From NCBI RefSeq assembly GCF_023208015.1, contig NZ_CP051627.1, positions 806,001-870,000 of the forward strand: a stretch of DNA of 64,000 nt, in the 5' to 3' direction. This document shows, one piece after another, positions 1-8,741 of the stretch. A model generated the notes under the pieces. It saw only the letters and a program-made list of their open reading frames with translations, ran no database searches and was not told where the DNA came from. A program made the translations under genes and the position numbers. This DNA comes from Thermobifida alba. Lineage in GTDB: Bacteria; Actinomycetota; Actinomycetes; Streptosporangiales; Streptosporangiaceae. Positions within the stretch are counted from its first letter, which is position 1; every line of letters begins with the position of its first letter.

Positions 1-763
1 CCGACTGGTAGAGCCGTTCCAGTTCGGTGAGCCTGCGCCGCGCGCCCGGGGCGGTCAGCTGCCCCAGCAGGTCGGCGATCTCGGTCAGGCCGACGCGGAC
101 CTCCGCGACCCGTGCGCGGGTGTCCTCGTGCGCGGCCAGGTTCGCCCACACCCCGAATTCCGGAACGTCGGCGGCGAGTTTTCGGTACGACTCGACGTGG
201 CGGCGGCGGGCCAGTGCGGGCACCTCGTCCAGGGCCGCGGCGACCCGGGCCCGACCGGCCTCGTCGAGCCCCTCCCACGCCTCCAGGCCCTGCAGGAACC
301 GGAGCAGGGCGGCGGTCGCGGCCCGGTAGGGCGGCGCGTGCTCGCCGCCGTCCGCGGCCGGCGGCAGGGTCGGGGCGTCCTGTTCGGGGGCGCGCAGCAC
401 GTCGCCGAACAGCGCGTACTGCTCCTCCCGGGTGATGCGCAGGTCGCGCAGGGCCAGCGGGCAGCCGGGCCGGTCCAGCGCCTCGTCCAGGGCCTCGAAC
501 AGCGCGGTGATCCGCAGGACCAGGTCGGCGGCGGCGACCCGTTCGGTGCGGTCCCAGCGGCTCACCCCGGTGATCTTCTCCCGGATGCCGGTGACCGCGG
601 CCTGCCCGTACCGCACCACCTGCGACTGCAGTCCCAGCACGTCGGGAACCCCCAACGCGCCGAGAGTGCCTGTGACCACGGCCTCACCGAACCCGAGTAG
701 GGTCGGGTCGTCGCCGCCGAGGATCCGCAGGGCGTCGGCGTAGGAGAGGGTCTTCTTCGCCAC
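1..763 (-). CDS. NACHT-type NLR-like protein, N-terminal part (cut by window start)
   Basis: The reading frame opens at a GTG (763-761) with a GGAAGG ribosome site about 9 nt upstream and runs off the window start, so about 254 N-terminal residues are visible. The protein begins VAKKTLSYADALRILGGDD and is all-helical. It has a RTERVAAADLVLRITALFEALDEAL segment type; this layout matches, from memory, the helical N-terminal domain found in front of NACHT NTPases of Streptomyces and relatives. NACHT proteins of this kind are STAND ATPases, several of which act in anti-phage defence. The P-loop lies outside the window, so the NACHT assignment rests on the N-terminal domain alone. The gene diverges from the VOC gene at 890. 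Confidence 0.6.
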   Translation of the reverse strand, partial: MAKKTLSYADALRILGGDDPTLLGFGEAVVTGTLGALGVPDVLGLQSQVVRYGQAAVTGIREKITGVSRWDRTERVAAADLVLRITALFEALDEALDRPGCPLALRDLRITREEQYALFGDVLRAPEQDAPTLPPAADGGEHAPPYRAATAALLRFLQGLEAWEGLDEAGRARVAAALDEVPALARRRHVESYRKLAADVPEFGVWANLAAHEDTRARVAEVRVGLTEIADLLGQLTAPGARRRLTELERLYQS

Positions 764-889
764 GGGGGGCCGCCTTCCGGCTACGGAGTGGGAGGGATGT
801 CCATTGTGACGTTCCCGTGACGGTTGCCCAAATTCCGCTGTGGGCACGAGCCCATGCGGCGGCGGCACACCCGGGAGGAAAGAAGAGGA

Positions 890-1252
890 ATGCGATCGAT
901 CATCCGGGCGGTCACCTTCGACTGCGCCGACCCCTACGCCCTGGCCGAGTTCTGGGCGGGGGCCCTCGGCGCCGCCATCGCCCCCGGCAGCAGGCCCGGC
1001 GACCCCGAGGTCTCCGTCGACACCCCCGACGGCCAGCCGCGGCTGCTGTTCCAGCGGGTGCCGGAGAACAAGGTGGCCAAGAACCGGGTCCACCTGGACC
1101 TGACAGGGGCGGGCACCGACCGCGACAGGGAGGTGGAGCGGCTGGTCGGCCTGGGCGCGACCTTCGTCTCCGACCTCCGCGGGGCCGACGGGAAGGGGGG
1201 CGTGGTGCTCGCCGACCCCGAGGGCAACGAGTTCTGCGTGGTGTCCGGGTGA
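890..1252 (+). CDS. VOC (glyoxalase/bleomycin-resistance fold) family protein
   Basis: This 120-residue protein begins MRSIIRAVTFDCADPYALAEFW, typical of actinobacterial single-domain vicinal-oxygen-chelate proteins. It ends with the motif VVLADPEGNEFCVVSG, where the family usually places a metal-binding Glu. The histidine of HLDLTG (residues 68-73) is the likely second metal ligand. The start is chosen because an AGGAAAGAAGAGG purine tract lies directly upstream; a longer in-frame extension to 824 has no ribosome site. The substrate cannot be told from sequence: many such small VOC proteins are of unknown function. Confidence 0.88.
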   Translation: MRSIIRAVTFDCADPYALAEFWAGALGAAIAPGSRPGDPEVSVDTPDGQPRLLFQRVPENKVAKNRVHLDLTGAGTDRDREVERLVGLGATFVSDLRGADGKGGVVLADPEGNEFCVVSG

Positions 1253-1300
1253 TCCGGGGCCGCGGGCGCGGGCCGCACCCCCGCGGCGCCCGGGGCGGGA

Positions 1301-2125
1301 TCAGCGGCGCGGCCTCCAGTGCGGGGGCCGCTCCAGGTGGGCGGGCAGCCGGGTGGAGGTGTCGCCGACGGCCGAGGCGAGCTGGGACCGGGTGAGGAAG
1401 AGCGCGTCGCCGAGGTCGGCCCCGCACAGGTCGGCCCCGCGCAGGTCCGCGCCGGTCAGGTCGGCCAGGCGCAGGTCGGCGCCGCTCAGGTCGGCCGCGA
1501 CGAGCAGCGCCCCCCGCAGACTGGCGCCCCGCAGGTCGGCGCCGCGCAGGTCCGCGCCCGCCAGGTCGGCTCCCCGCAGGTTCTGCCGCCTGCCCGGGGC
1601 GGCGGCCCGGGCCAGCTCGCTGGCCCGCAGCAGCAGCGGGTTGACCTCGTCGCGCAGGGCCGCCACGTCCACCGCCGACAGCGTCTCGGCGTCGGCGCGG
1701 GTGAGCTGTTCGACTGCGTCTCGGCGGCGGCGCAGCGCGCCGTGGACGGGGCGGGCCCGGGGCAGGGCCGCCGCCTCGGTCAGGTACCACAGCAGTTCGT
1801 GCAGGTGCCGCATGACGGGGAAGACCGCGAACATGGGCCGGGCGAGCTCGGGGAAGCGCCGCCAGTCCCGCCCGCCGAAGGTGGTCTGGGCGACCTGCTG
1901 CCCCGCGCCGAAGCAGTCGAAGACCGCGCAGCCGGCGAACCCCTCCTCGCGCAGCCGCGCGTGGATGCCGCAGGAGAAGTCGCCGAGGAGGTGGTGGCAC
2001 GGCCTGCCCGCGGGCTTGTCCACCGCGAAGTCCGCCGAGGCGGCGAAGGGCAGGGCGACGCAGCACAGCGCGAAGCAGCGGGAGCAGTCGGCGCGCAGGG
2101 CGGCGGAGGAAGGTTTCTGGGACAA
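1301..2125 (-). CDS. Pentapeptide-repeat protein with cysteine-rich N-terminus
   Basis: About 274 residues. The N-terminal part is cysteine-rich (DCSRCFALCC, then CHHLLGDFSCGIHARLRE and GCAVFDCFGAG), which may bind metal. The C-terminal part carries about 15 consecutive A(D/N)LxG pentapeptide units (for example LRGADLAGADLRGADLRG), which fold as a right-handed quadrilateral beta-helix. Some family members mimic DNA and bind gyrase, but nothing here proves that role. The TTG start at 2125 is preferred because GGAGG lies 9 nt upstream and the protein then begins LSQKPSSAALRADCSRC, the usual N-terminus of the family; a GTG at 2161 is possible. It is a single gene convergent with the VOC gene. 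Confidence 0.85.
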   Translation of the reverse strand: MSQKPSSAALRADCSRCFALCCVALPFAASADFAVDKPAGRPCHHLLGDFSCGIHARLREEGFAGCAVFDCFGAGQQVAQTTFGGRDWRRFPELARPMFAVFPVMRHLHELLWYLTEAAALPRARPVHGALRRRRDAVEQLTRADAETLSAVDVAALRDEVNPLLLRASELARAAAPGRRQNLRGADLAGADLRGADLRGASLRGALLVAADLSGADLRLADLTGADLRGADLCGADLGDALFLTRSQLASAVGDTSTRLPAHLERPPHWRPRR

Positions 2126-2258
2126 GACCGGCAGCCTCCGGGAAGGGAAGGGCGAGGGCACGTCGTGCCCGGAGCCCTTCCCATTCTGCCTCCCGGCGGC
2201 CCGCCGCCCGGAGCGGGACGCCGGGAAGGGAAGGATTCCGGTCCGGGCGGCCGCGGGG

Positions 2259-2933
2259 TTACGGCAGGCGCCAGTCCATCGGTTCGGCGCCCTGCTTCTC
2301 CAGCAGGGCGTTGGCGCGGCTGAACGGGCGGGAGCCGAAGAAGCCGTTGTGCGCCGACATCGGGCTGGGGTGGGTGGACTCCACGCACGGCACGTGCGGC
2401 ATGAGGGGGCGCAGGTTGCGGGCGTCGCGGCCCCACAGGATCGCGACCAGGGGCTTGTCGCGGGCGGCCAGCGCGCGGATCGCCTGATCGGTGACCTCCT
2501 CCCAGCCCTTGCCGCGGTGCGACCCCGCCTTGCGCGGCGCGACGGTCAGCACCCTGTTGAGCAGCAGCACCCCGCGTTCGGCCCACGGGGTGAGGTCCCC
2601 GCTGGACGGCATCGGGTACCCCAGGTCCTGGGTGTACTCGGTGAAGATGTTGCGCAGGCTGCCCGGCAGGCGGCGGGTCTCCGGCGACACCGAGAAGCTC
2701 AACCCCACGGCGTGCCCCGGGGTGGGGTAGGGGTCCTGCCCCACCAGCAGCACCCGCACCTCCTCGAAGGGCTGCCGGAAGGCGCGCAGCACGTTCTCCC
2801 CGGCGGGCAGGTAGGTGCGGCCCTCGGCCACCTCCTGCCGCAGGAAGTCGCCCATCTGCGCGATGCGGTCGGCCACCGGCGCCAGCGCCTCGGCCCAGCC
2901 GCTGTCCATGATCTCGTGCAACGGTCTCGACAT
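2259..2933 (-). CDS. ung: Uracil-DNA glycosylase, family 1
   Basis: 224 residues, normal for family 1. It removes uracil from DNA as the first step of base-excision repair. The water-activating motif [18 protein letters not shown] carries Asp67, and the C-terminal motif [18 protein letters not shown] carries the catalytic His188 and the minor-groove leucine-loop equivalent. The ATG at 2933 is used; a GTG three codons upstream is also possible. The gene follows the kinase gene at 3002 on the same strand after 68 bp, so they may share a transcript. No oddities are visible. Confidence 0.96.
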   Translation of the reverse strand: MSRPLHEIMDSGWAEALAPVADRIAQMGDFLRQEVAEGRTYLPAGENVLRAFRQPFEEVRVLLVGQDPYPTPGHAVGLSFSVSPETRRLPGSLRNIFTEYTQDLGYPMPSSGDLTPWAERGVLLLNRVLTVAPRKAGSHRGKGWEEVTDQAIRALAARDKPLVAILWGRDARNLRPLMPHVPCVESTHPSPMSAHNGFFGSRPFSRANALLEKQGAEPMDWRLP

Positions 2934-3001
2934 GGTTGGCACCCTAGCGGCGGCCGACGACAGCGGCGGCGGATTCGCGCCTCCCGGTCCCGGAGTGCGG
3001 C

Positions 3002-4630
3002 TCAGTGCCCCGGACGCAGCCAGCGGGACAGCCGCTGCCGGGTCCGCGCCGTCGCCGGGTGGTCCGGGCCGTGGCGGCGCACGTGGTCGTCGAGCAGCGC
3101 CCGGTACAGCCGCACCGCCCCGGCCGGATCGCCCGCCAGCCCGGTGTAGGCGGCCAGGTAGTGGCGGGCCTCCAGGGTGCGGGAGGCGTCCGCGCCCAGC
3201 AGCCGCTCCAGGTCGGAGACGAGGGCGCCCAGCAGCTCCGCCGCCCGCGCGTACTGGCCCGACTCGCCGACGTCCACGGCGAGGAACAGCCGGTTGTCGA
3301 GCACCCGCGTGGCGTCCGGCCCGTACGCGGCCACCAGGTCGTCCAGCAGTTCCCGGCGCAGGGCTGCGGCCTCGGCGCGCCGCCCCGCCCGGCCGGTGTT
3401 GACGGCCAGGTAGTGGCGGGCGGTCTGCGTCTCCGGGTGGCCGCGGCCGTAGTGGCGGTCCAGGTCGGCGACGAGGGCGCCCAGCAGTTCCGCGGCCCGC
3501 GCGTACTCGCCGGCCTTGCCGGTGAGCTGGGCGTGGCGGCGGCGGGCCCGCAGCGTCTCGGGATGGTCGGCGCCGTAGACCTCGGCCAGTTCGCCCAGCA
3601 GACCGCCCAGCAGCCGCGCCGCCTCGGCCGCCGCACCGCCGTCGGCGAGGCGTTCGGCCTCCTCCAGCGACCGCTCCAGGGACCGCCGCCGCTCCGGAGC
3701 GACCGTCGGAGCCGGGGCGGCGCCCGCCGCCGGCGGCGGGGGAGCGGTCGGCGGGACCGTCGGCGCGGACCGGGCGCCGGAGCCGTCCAGGCGCAGCGAC
3801 AGCAGCCGGTCGCGGACCCACAGGGCGCTCTCCGGCCGCTCGGCGGGGTCCTTGGCCAGCAGCGCGGCCACCAGTTCGGCGAGGTCCGCGGGCACGTCCG
3901 GACGCAGCCCGGCGAGGTCGGGCGGGGGCTCGGTCAGGTGCATGCGCAGCACCGGCATCGGGTCGGGGGCCTGGAACGGGGGCCGCCCGGTCAGCATCTG
4001 GAACAGCACCGCGCCGAAGGAGTACAGGTCGCTGGCCGCCCCCACGGACAGCATCTGGATCTGCTCGGGGGACATGTACAGCGGCGTGCCGAACAGGTCG
4101 CCGGTGCGGGTCAGCCGACGGCTCTGCAACGCGGCCTCGTGGAACCCGGCGATGCCGAAGTCCAGCACCTTCACCGTGCCGCCGTCGGCCGCGGCGGCGT
4201 CCACGACCATGAGGTTGCCGGGTTTGACGTCGCGGTGCACCACCCCCGCCGCGTGCGCGGCGGCCAGGCCCGCGCACACCTGGGCGCCCCAGCGCGCGGC
4301 CAGCGCGACCGGCAGCCGCCCCCGCTCCCGCAGCAGCACGTTGAGGGGGCGGCCCGCGACCAGTTCCATGACCGCGTAGACGGTCTGCCCGTCGGCGCCG
4401 TAGTCGTAGAGGATGACGATGTTGGGGTGCCCGGCCAGCCGCGCGGTCACCCGGGCCTCCCGGCGGAACCGTGCTACCGTCCCGTCGTCCGAGATCGCCT
4501 CGGGGTGAACCAGCTTGACCGCCACGGGGCGGTCCAGCCGCTCGTCGTGACCACGCCAGACCTCCCCCATGCCTCCGGAACCCAGTCGTTCGACCAGGCG
4601 GTAGCGGCCGTCCAGTACACGCTGTGCCAC
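3002..4630 (-). CDS. Ser/Thr protein kinase with C-terminal TPR-like repeats
   Basis: 542 residues with no membrane segment, so a cytoplasmic PknB-type kinase. The kinase domain spans about residues 9-275: glycine loop GSGGMG (17-22), Lys39 in [12 protein letters not shown] (132-139), DFG (157-159), and YMSPEQ in the activation segment. All catalytic residues are present. A Pro/Ala linker (about 285-315) leads to several helical repeats of about 42 residues, each with AAELLGAL and HPETxxARHYLA-type segments, resembling the TPRs of actinobacterial NB-ARC proteins. These repeats probably bind partner proteins. It diverges from a second kinase gene at 4806, with about 175 bp between them. Confidence 0.93.
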   Translation of the reverse strand: MAQRVLDGRYRLVERLGSGGMGEVWRGHDERLDRPVAVKLVHPEAISDDGTVARFRREARVTARLAGHPNIVILYDYGADGQTVYAVMELVAGRPLNVLLRERGRLPVALAARWGAQVCAGLAAAHAAGVVHRDVKPGNLMVVDAAAADGGTVKVLDFGIAGFHEAALQSRRLTRTGDLFGTPLYMSPEQIQMLSVGAASDLYSFGAVLFQMLTGRPPFQAPDPMPVLRMHLTEPPPDLAGLRPDVPADLAELVAALLAKDPAERPESALWVRDRLLSLRLDGSGARSAPTVPPTAPPPPAAGAAPAPTVAPERRRSLERSLEEAERLADGGAAAEAARLLGGLLGELAEVYGADHPETLRARRRHAQLTGKAGEYARAAELLGALVADLDRHYGRGHPETQTARHYLAVNTGRAGRRAEAAALRRELLDDLVAAYGPDATRVLDNRLFLAVDVGESGQYARAAELLGALVSDLERLLGADASRTLEARHYLAAYTGLAGDPAGAVRLYRALLDDHVRRHGPDHPATARTRQRLSRWLRPGH

Positions 4631-4805
4631 GTCGTCCTCCAGCGGGAGCCTCCCGAGGCCAACCTATCCAGCCGAACCCGGCCGCCGGACATCCGGATCA
4701 CAGAGGGGTGAAGGGCTCCCCCGCCGTGACCGCGAGGGGCTATCGTTTCTCCTCGCGCTTTCCACCGTCCAGCCGAACCCCCGAACCGGAAAGTGAAGCA
4801 GACCA

Positions 4806-6749
4806 GTGAGTTCTACGTTGTACGTCGGCCCGGACTCCCAACCGGACAAGTACCGTCTGGTGCGGTCGGTGGGACGGGGCGGTGAGGCCACCCTCTACCT
4901 CGCCGAGGTGACTCTGGCGGGCCAGACCGAGCCGGTGGTCGTCAAGGTCCTCGACGCGGACGCGGCCGCCTCCCCCGAGCAGTTCGCCGAACTCAGCAGG
5001 CGCTGGAGCGAGCAGGCCGAACTGCTGCGGTTCATCACCCGGCTGGGCGTGGTCGGGGTGCGCGAGCACTTCGAGGGCGCCCCCGAGCACCGCGCGGGCA
5101 CAGCCGCCGAGGCCACCGGCCGGGCCCTGTACCTGGTGATGAACCACGTCGAGGGCGTGGACCTGCGCGACTGGCGGGCCGAGCACGCCGTGGAGGGCCT
5201 GCGGGGGCAGCGGACGGCGCTGGGCTACCTGGAGCAGGTCGCCGAGGTCCTCGACGTGCTGCACTCCGGCCGGGCCACCCCCTCCAAACGCCCGGTGGTG
5301 CACGGCGACCTGTCCCCCGGCAACATCATGGTCAACGAGGACGGCCAGGCCGTCCTGGTGGACTTCGGACTGAGCCGCATCGCCGCCCGGCACCTGACCT
5401 CGCGGCCGTGGTTCACCCCCGGCTACGCCGCCCCCGAGATCTTCAACGGCGAGTACTCCCCGGCCGGCGACCGCTACGCCTTCGGCGCCGTCGCCTACTT
5501 CGTGCTGTCGGGCGAGGAGCCGCCGCCCTCCCCCGAACAGCTGCGCGACGCCTTCGTGAACCTGCCGGTCATGGCCGCGGCAGGCCCCGACCAGCGGGAG
5601 CGGGTCGCCGCGATGTTCGCCGCCGACCCGGACGCCCGACCCACGGCGCTCGACTGGATCAGGACGGTCCGCTCGGTCAGCACCTCGGCGCCGTGGAGCG
5701 CCCCGGTGACCGAGCCGGGCCTGCCGCGGCCCACGCCGGCCGCGCCGCCCGGTCCCGCGGCGCCGCCCCCGAGCGGCCCCCGGGTGAGCGGTCCGCCGCC
5801 GCAGAGCGGACCGGACCACCCCGCCCCGGGCGGCCCCGCGGCCGCCGAGGGGGCCGGCGCGCCCCGCCCCTCCGTGCCGCAGCAGGGGGGACCCGCCACC
5901 CCGCAGGAGCCCGCCGTCCCGCGGCAGCCGGACGCCCCGTTCGGCGGTCTTGGCCCGCAGCGCCCGGTCGGCGGACTGCGCGGCATGCCCGCCCCCGCGA
6001 CGCAGCCGACCACCCCGCTCCCGCGGAGCGCGCCCCCCGTGTCGGGGCCGCCCGCCGGCCCGCCGCCGCAGCCGGCCGCCCACGGGGCGGGCGGCGACCC
6101 CGGCAAGCCCGCCAAACGCAGGTCGCGCAAACCGCTGGTGATCGGCGTGGCCGCCCTGATGGTGCTGGCGATGGCCGGCGGGTCGGCCGCCACCTTCTAC
6201 GCCATGAACTGGTGGAACCAGATCAACACGGCGGCCGAGGAGCCGGCCCCCGGCCCGCGGACCGGCGAGGCCGAACCGGAGCAGGCGGCGGACGAGCCCG
6301 ACGCGCAGCCCGCGTCCGAGGAGGTCGGCGCCGACCGGCCGGACCGCCCCGCCAGTGGCGAGCAGTACCTGGCCGCCCTGGAGCACATCGACGAGTACGG
6401 CGTGGAACCGGCCAACGTGAAGGTCAACACCGTCACCTACCCGCGGGCGCTGGCCAGCTCCCTGGACTGCTACTCCGACGAGGAGTGGATCGAGTACGAC
6501 CTCAACCGCTCCTGGACCACCTTCGAAACCGTCGTCGGCCTGGAGGACACCTCCGAGTCCGGGGCCACCGTCACCTTCAGCGTGATCGTGGACGGCGACG
6601 AGGTGGCCACCGAGACCGTCGGCCTGGGCACGGAGCGGGAGCTCAGCGTCGACGTCACCGGCGGGCTGCGGCTGCGCCTGCAGGTCGAGCCGGGACCCGA
6701 CTGCGGTGACGCCTACGCGGTGTGGGGCGACCCCCGGATCCTCAGCTAG
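4806..6749 (+). CDS. Membrane-anchored Ser/Thr protein kinase with extracellular beta domain
   Basis: 647 residues. The kinase domain (about 15-290) has a glycine loop GRGGEA (23-28), Lys47 in VVVKVLD, a catalytic loop HGDLSPGNIMV with Asp168, and DFG (186-188). The loop reads HGD instead of HRD, as in some RD-less kinases. A long Pro-rich linker (about 300-435) precedes one membrane helix (about 443-465, VIGVAALMVLAMAGGSAATF). An acidic spacer then leads to a C-terminal domain (about 518-647) resembling NPCBM-like carbohydrate/ligand-binding beta domains (LDCYSDEEWIEYDLNRSW near 553). Topology would place the kinase inside and the sensor outside. The start is a GTG with only a weak ribosome site. 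Confidence 0.9.
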   Translation: MSSTLYVGPDSQPDKYRLVRSVGRGGEATLYLAEVTLAGQTEPVVVKVLDADAAASPEQFAELSRRWSEQAELLRFITRLGVVGVREHFEGAPEHRAGTAAEATGRALYLVMNHVEGVDLRDWRAEHAVEGLRGQRTALGYLEQVAEVLDVLHSGRATPSKRPVVHGDLSPGNIMVNEDGQAVLVDFGLSRIAARHLTSRPWFTPGYAAPEIFNGEYSPAGDRYAFGAVAYFVLSGEEPPPSPEQLRDAFVNLPVMAAAGPDQRERVAAMFAADPDARPTALDWIRTVRSVSTSAPWSAPVTEPGLPRPTPAAPPGPAAPPPSGPRVSGPPPQSGPDHPAPGGPAAAEGAGAPRPSVPQQGGPATPQEPAVPRQPDAPFGGLGPQRPVGGLRGMPAPATQPTTPLPRSAPPVSGPPAGPPPQPAAHGAGGDPGKPAKRRSRKPLVIGVAALMVLAMAGGSAATFYAMNWWNQINTAAEEPAPGPRTGEAEPEQAADEPDAQPASEEVGADRPDRPASGEQYLAALEHIDEYGVEPANVKVNTVTYPRALASSLDCYSDEEWIEYDLNRSWTTFETVVGLEDTSESGATVTFSVIVDGDEVATETVGLGTERELSVDVTGGLRLRLQVEPGPDCGDAYAVWGDPRILS

Positions 6750-6800
6750 CACCGCGCGCTCCCGTCCCGCCGCGCACTGGTCGGCGGCGGGACCGCGCGC

Positions 6801-6816
6801 TAGGGTGGATGCCGTG
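6801..6816 (+). promoter_or_regulatory. -10 box and leaderless GTG of the MFS gene
   Basis: TAGGGT (6801-6806) sits 7 nt before a GTG at 6814, the spacing of a leaderless actinobacterial transcript. That GTG is in frame with the downstream MFS transporter but meets a TGA after five codons (6829-6831). Confidence 0.45.
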
Positions 6817-6906
6817 ACGTGGCGACATTGACCCTCACCCGAGTCCCGACTGGCGCGGGGCCTCTACGCCTACGCGTTCCTGCAGGACCTCGTCCTGCTC
6901 TACCCG

Positions 6907-7968
6907 GTGTACGCGCTGCTGTTCGCCGACACCGGACTGACCGGCGCGCAGCTCTCCTCGCTGTTCGCCCTGTGGTCGCTGACCGCGTTCGCCCTCGAAG
7001 TCCCCTCGGGCCTGCTCGCCGACCGCTTCTCCCGCCGCCTGCTGGTGGCCGCCGCGCCCCTGTGCGCCGGCGCGGCCTTCGCGCTGTGGACCTTCCTGCC
7101 CGCCTACCCGGCCTTCGCCGTCGGCTTCGTGCTGTGGGGCGCGGGCGGCGCGCTGGCGTCCGGGGCGTTGGAGGCGCTCGTCTACGAGGGGCTGGCCGCC
7201 GCGGGCGCGGCACACCGCTACCCGCGCCTGATCGGCCGCTCCCGGGCGCTGGGCACCGTGGCGGTGCTGGCCGCGGGCGTGCTCGCCGGTCCGGTGCTGG
7301 CCGTGGGCGGCTACCCCGCGGTGGGGTGGGCCAGCGTCGCGGTGAGCCTGCTCGCCGCGGCCGCGGGGTGGACGCTGCCCGAGGCTCCGCGGGGCCGCGC
7401 CGCCGGGCAGGGGCCGCGGCCGGGCGTGCTGCGCGGTGCGCTGGCCGAGGTGCGGCGCTCACCCGCGCTGCTGGGGGTGCTGGCACTGCTGTCGGCGCTC
7501 ACGGTGGTCGACGCGCTGGAGGAGTACCTGCCCCTGCTGGCGCGTGCCACGGGCGTCTCCGACACCACCGTTCCGCTGCTGGTGGTGCTGGTCACCGCGG
7601 GGACCGCGGCGGGCCAGTGGTGTGCGGGGCGCGGCATGAGGTGGGCGGGCCCCGTGCTGGGCGCGGGCGTGGTGCTGCTGGCGTTCGGCGCGCTCAGCGG
7701 CCACCCGGCGGGCCTGCTGGGGGTGGCCGCCGGGTTCGGGGTCTTCGCGTGGGCGGGCGTGGCCGTGGAGGCGCGGTTGCAGGAGCGGGTCGGCGACCGG
7801 GCGCGGGCCACGGTCACCTCGCTGGCCGGAGTCGGTGAGGAGGTGGTGGCACTGCTGGTCTACGCCGCCTACGGGGCGGGGGCGGCGTGGGCGGGGCCCG
7901 GTCCGCTGTTCGCGGTGCTGGCCCTGCCCGGCCTGGTGGTGGGGGTGCTGCTGTGGCGGGCCCGGTGA
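6907..7968 (+). CDS. MFS transporter with damaged or mis-started 5' end
   Basis: 353 residues from the first usual start codon (GTG 6907), with about 10-12 hydrophobic segments and the cytoplasmic loop motif GLLADRFSRRLL (around residues 37-48) typical of major facilitator transporters. Homologous proteins usually start some 25 residues earlier. That stretch (RLARGLYAYAFLQDLVLLYP) is encoded in frame just upstream (6847-6906) and supplies the first membrane helix, but no ATG/GTG/TTG opens it. A leaderless GTG at 6814 is in frame but followed by TGA at 6829. Either the gene has a nonsense change (CGA to TGA would restore it), starts at CTG 6850, or a base is wrong. The substrate is unknown. 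Confidence 0.75.
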   Translation: MYALLFADTGLTGAQLSSLFALWSLTAFALEVPSGLLADRFSRRLLVAAAPLCAGAAFALWTFLPAYPAFAVGFVLWGAGGALASGALEALVYEGLAAAGAAHRYPRLIGRSRALGTVAVLAAGVLAGPVLAVGGYPAVGWASVAVSLLAAAAGWTLPEAPRGRAAGQGPRPGVLRGALAEVRRSPALLGVLALLSALTVVDALEEYLPLLARATGVSDTTVPLLVVLVTAGTAAGQWCAGRGMRWAGPVLGAGVVLLAFGALSGHPAGLLGVAAGFGVFAWAGVAVEARLQERVGDRARATVTSLAGVGEEVVALLVYAAYGAGAAWAGPGPLFAVLALPGLVVGVLLWRAR

Positions 7969-7971
7969 GGC

Positions 7972-8691
7972 TCAGTCGCCCTCGACGGGCTGGAGCACCC
8001 GCACCTGGCGCACCCCGTCGGTCTCCGACAGCGCCGCGGCGAGGACCCCGGTGGCGGTCCGGCCCGCCAACCGCAGGTCCAGGTCGACGGTGGCCGCCCC
8101 GTCCCGTTCCGTGCGGCGCTGGGTGTGCACGTCGTGGACCGCGAAACCGTGGTCGACGGCCAGGGCCAGGATCGTCCGCAGCACCCCGCGCCCGTCGTCG
8201 TAGTTGACCCGCAGCAGGGCCGTCGTGGGCTGGGAGCGGGTGAGCAGCCGCAGCAGCGGCGGGTAGGCGAACATCACCAGGAAGTAGCCGGCGGTCACCC
8301 ACACGCCCAGCAGCCACAGCCCCGCGCCGCAGGCCATGCCGACCGCGCAGGACACCCACACGGCCGCGGCGGTGGTCAGCCCGCGCACCATGTCGCGGCG
8401 GACGAAGATCAGCCCGGCGCCGATGAAGCCGATGCCCGACACGATCTGCCCGGCGACCCGGGAGGGGTCCAGCATCACCAGGTCGCCGGCGAGCACGTCC
8501 CCGAAGCCGTACTTGCCGACCAGCATGAACAGCGCGGACCCCAACCCGACCAGGGTGTGGGTGCGCAGCCCGGCGTTCTTGTTGCGCCACTCCCGTTCCA
8601 AGCCGATCAGGGAGCACAGCACGAGCGCGCTGAGCAGCGCCAGCGCCTGCGGCCAACTCTGCGCCGCGAAATCGGTGAGGTTGGTGGCCAT
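7972..8691 (-). CDS. MgtC/SapB family membrane protein
   Basis: 239 residues. The N-terminal half has four to five membrane helices with the family signature [29 protein letters not shown] and later [16 protein letters not shown] and [19 protein letters not shown]. The C-terminal half is soluble and ACT-like (about 160-239). MgtC-like proteins act in magnesium homeostasis or in control of the F1Fo ATPase in pathogens; the exact role here is unknown. ATG 8691 is chosen because GAGG stands 6 nt before it; the longer GTG start at 8715 lacks this. The gene converges with the MFS gene, their stops being 3 bp apart. Confidence 0.88.
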   Translation of the reverse strand: MATNLTDFAAQSWPQALALLSALVLCSLIGLEREWRNKNAGLRTHTLVGLGSALFMLVGKYGFGDVLAGDLVMLDPSRVAGQIVSGIGFIGAGLIFVRRDMVRGLTTAAAVWVSCAVGMACGAGLWLLGVWVTAGYFLVMFAYPPLLRLLTRSQPTTALLRVNYDDGRGVLRTILALAVDHGFAVHDVHTQRRTERDGAATVDLDLRLAGRTATGVLAAALSETDGVRQVRVLQPVEGD

Positions 8692-8741
8692 GGCCGTCCT
8701 CGCGCCCATGGCCACCCCCTATCCCGTGGCCCCCGGCCCAA

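Noticed and set aside
1353-3149. 598-codon plus-strand frame across the pentapeptide and ung genes
   Set aside because: Ser/Arg repeat text is the reverse reading of the pentapeptide repeats; ung motifs on the other strand are unambiguous.
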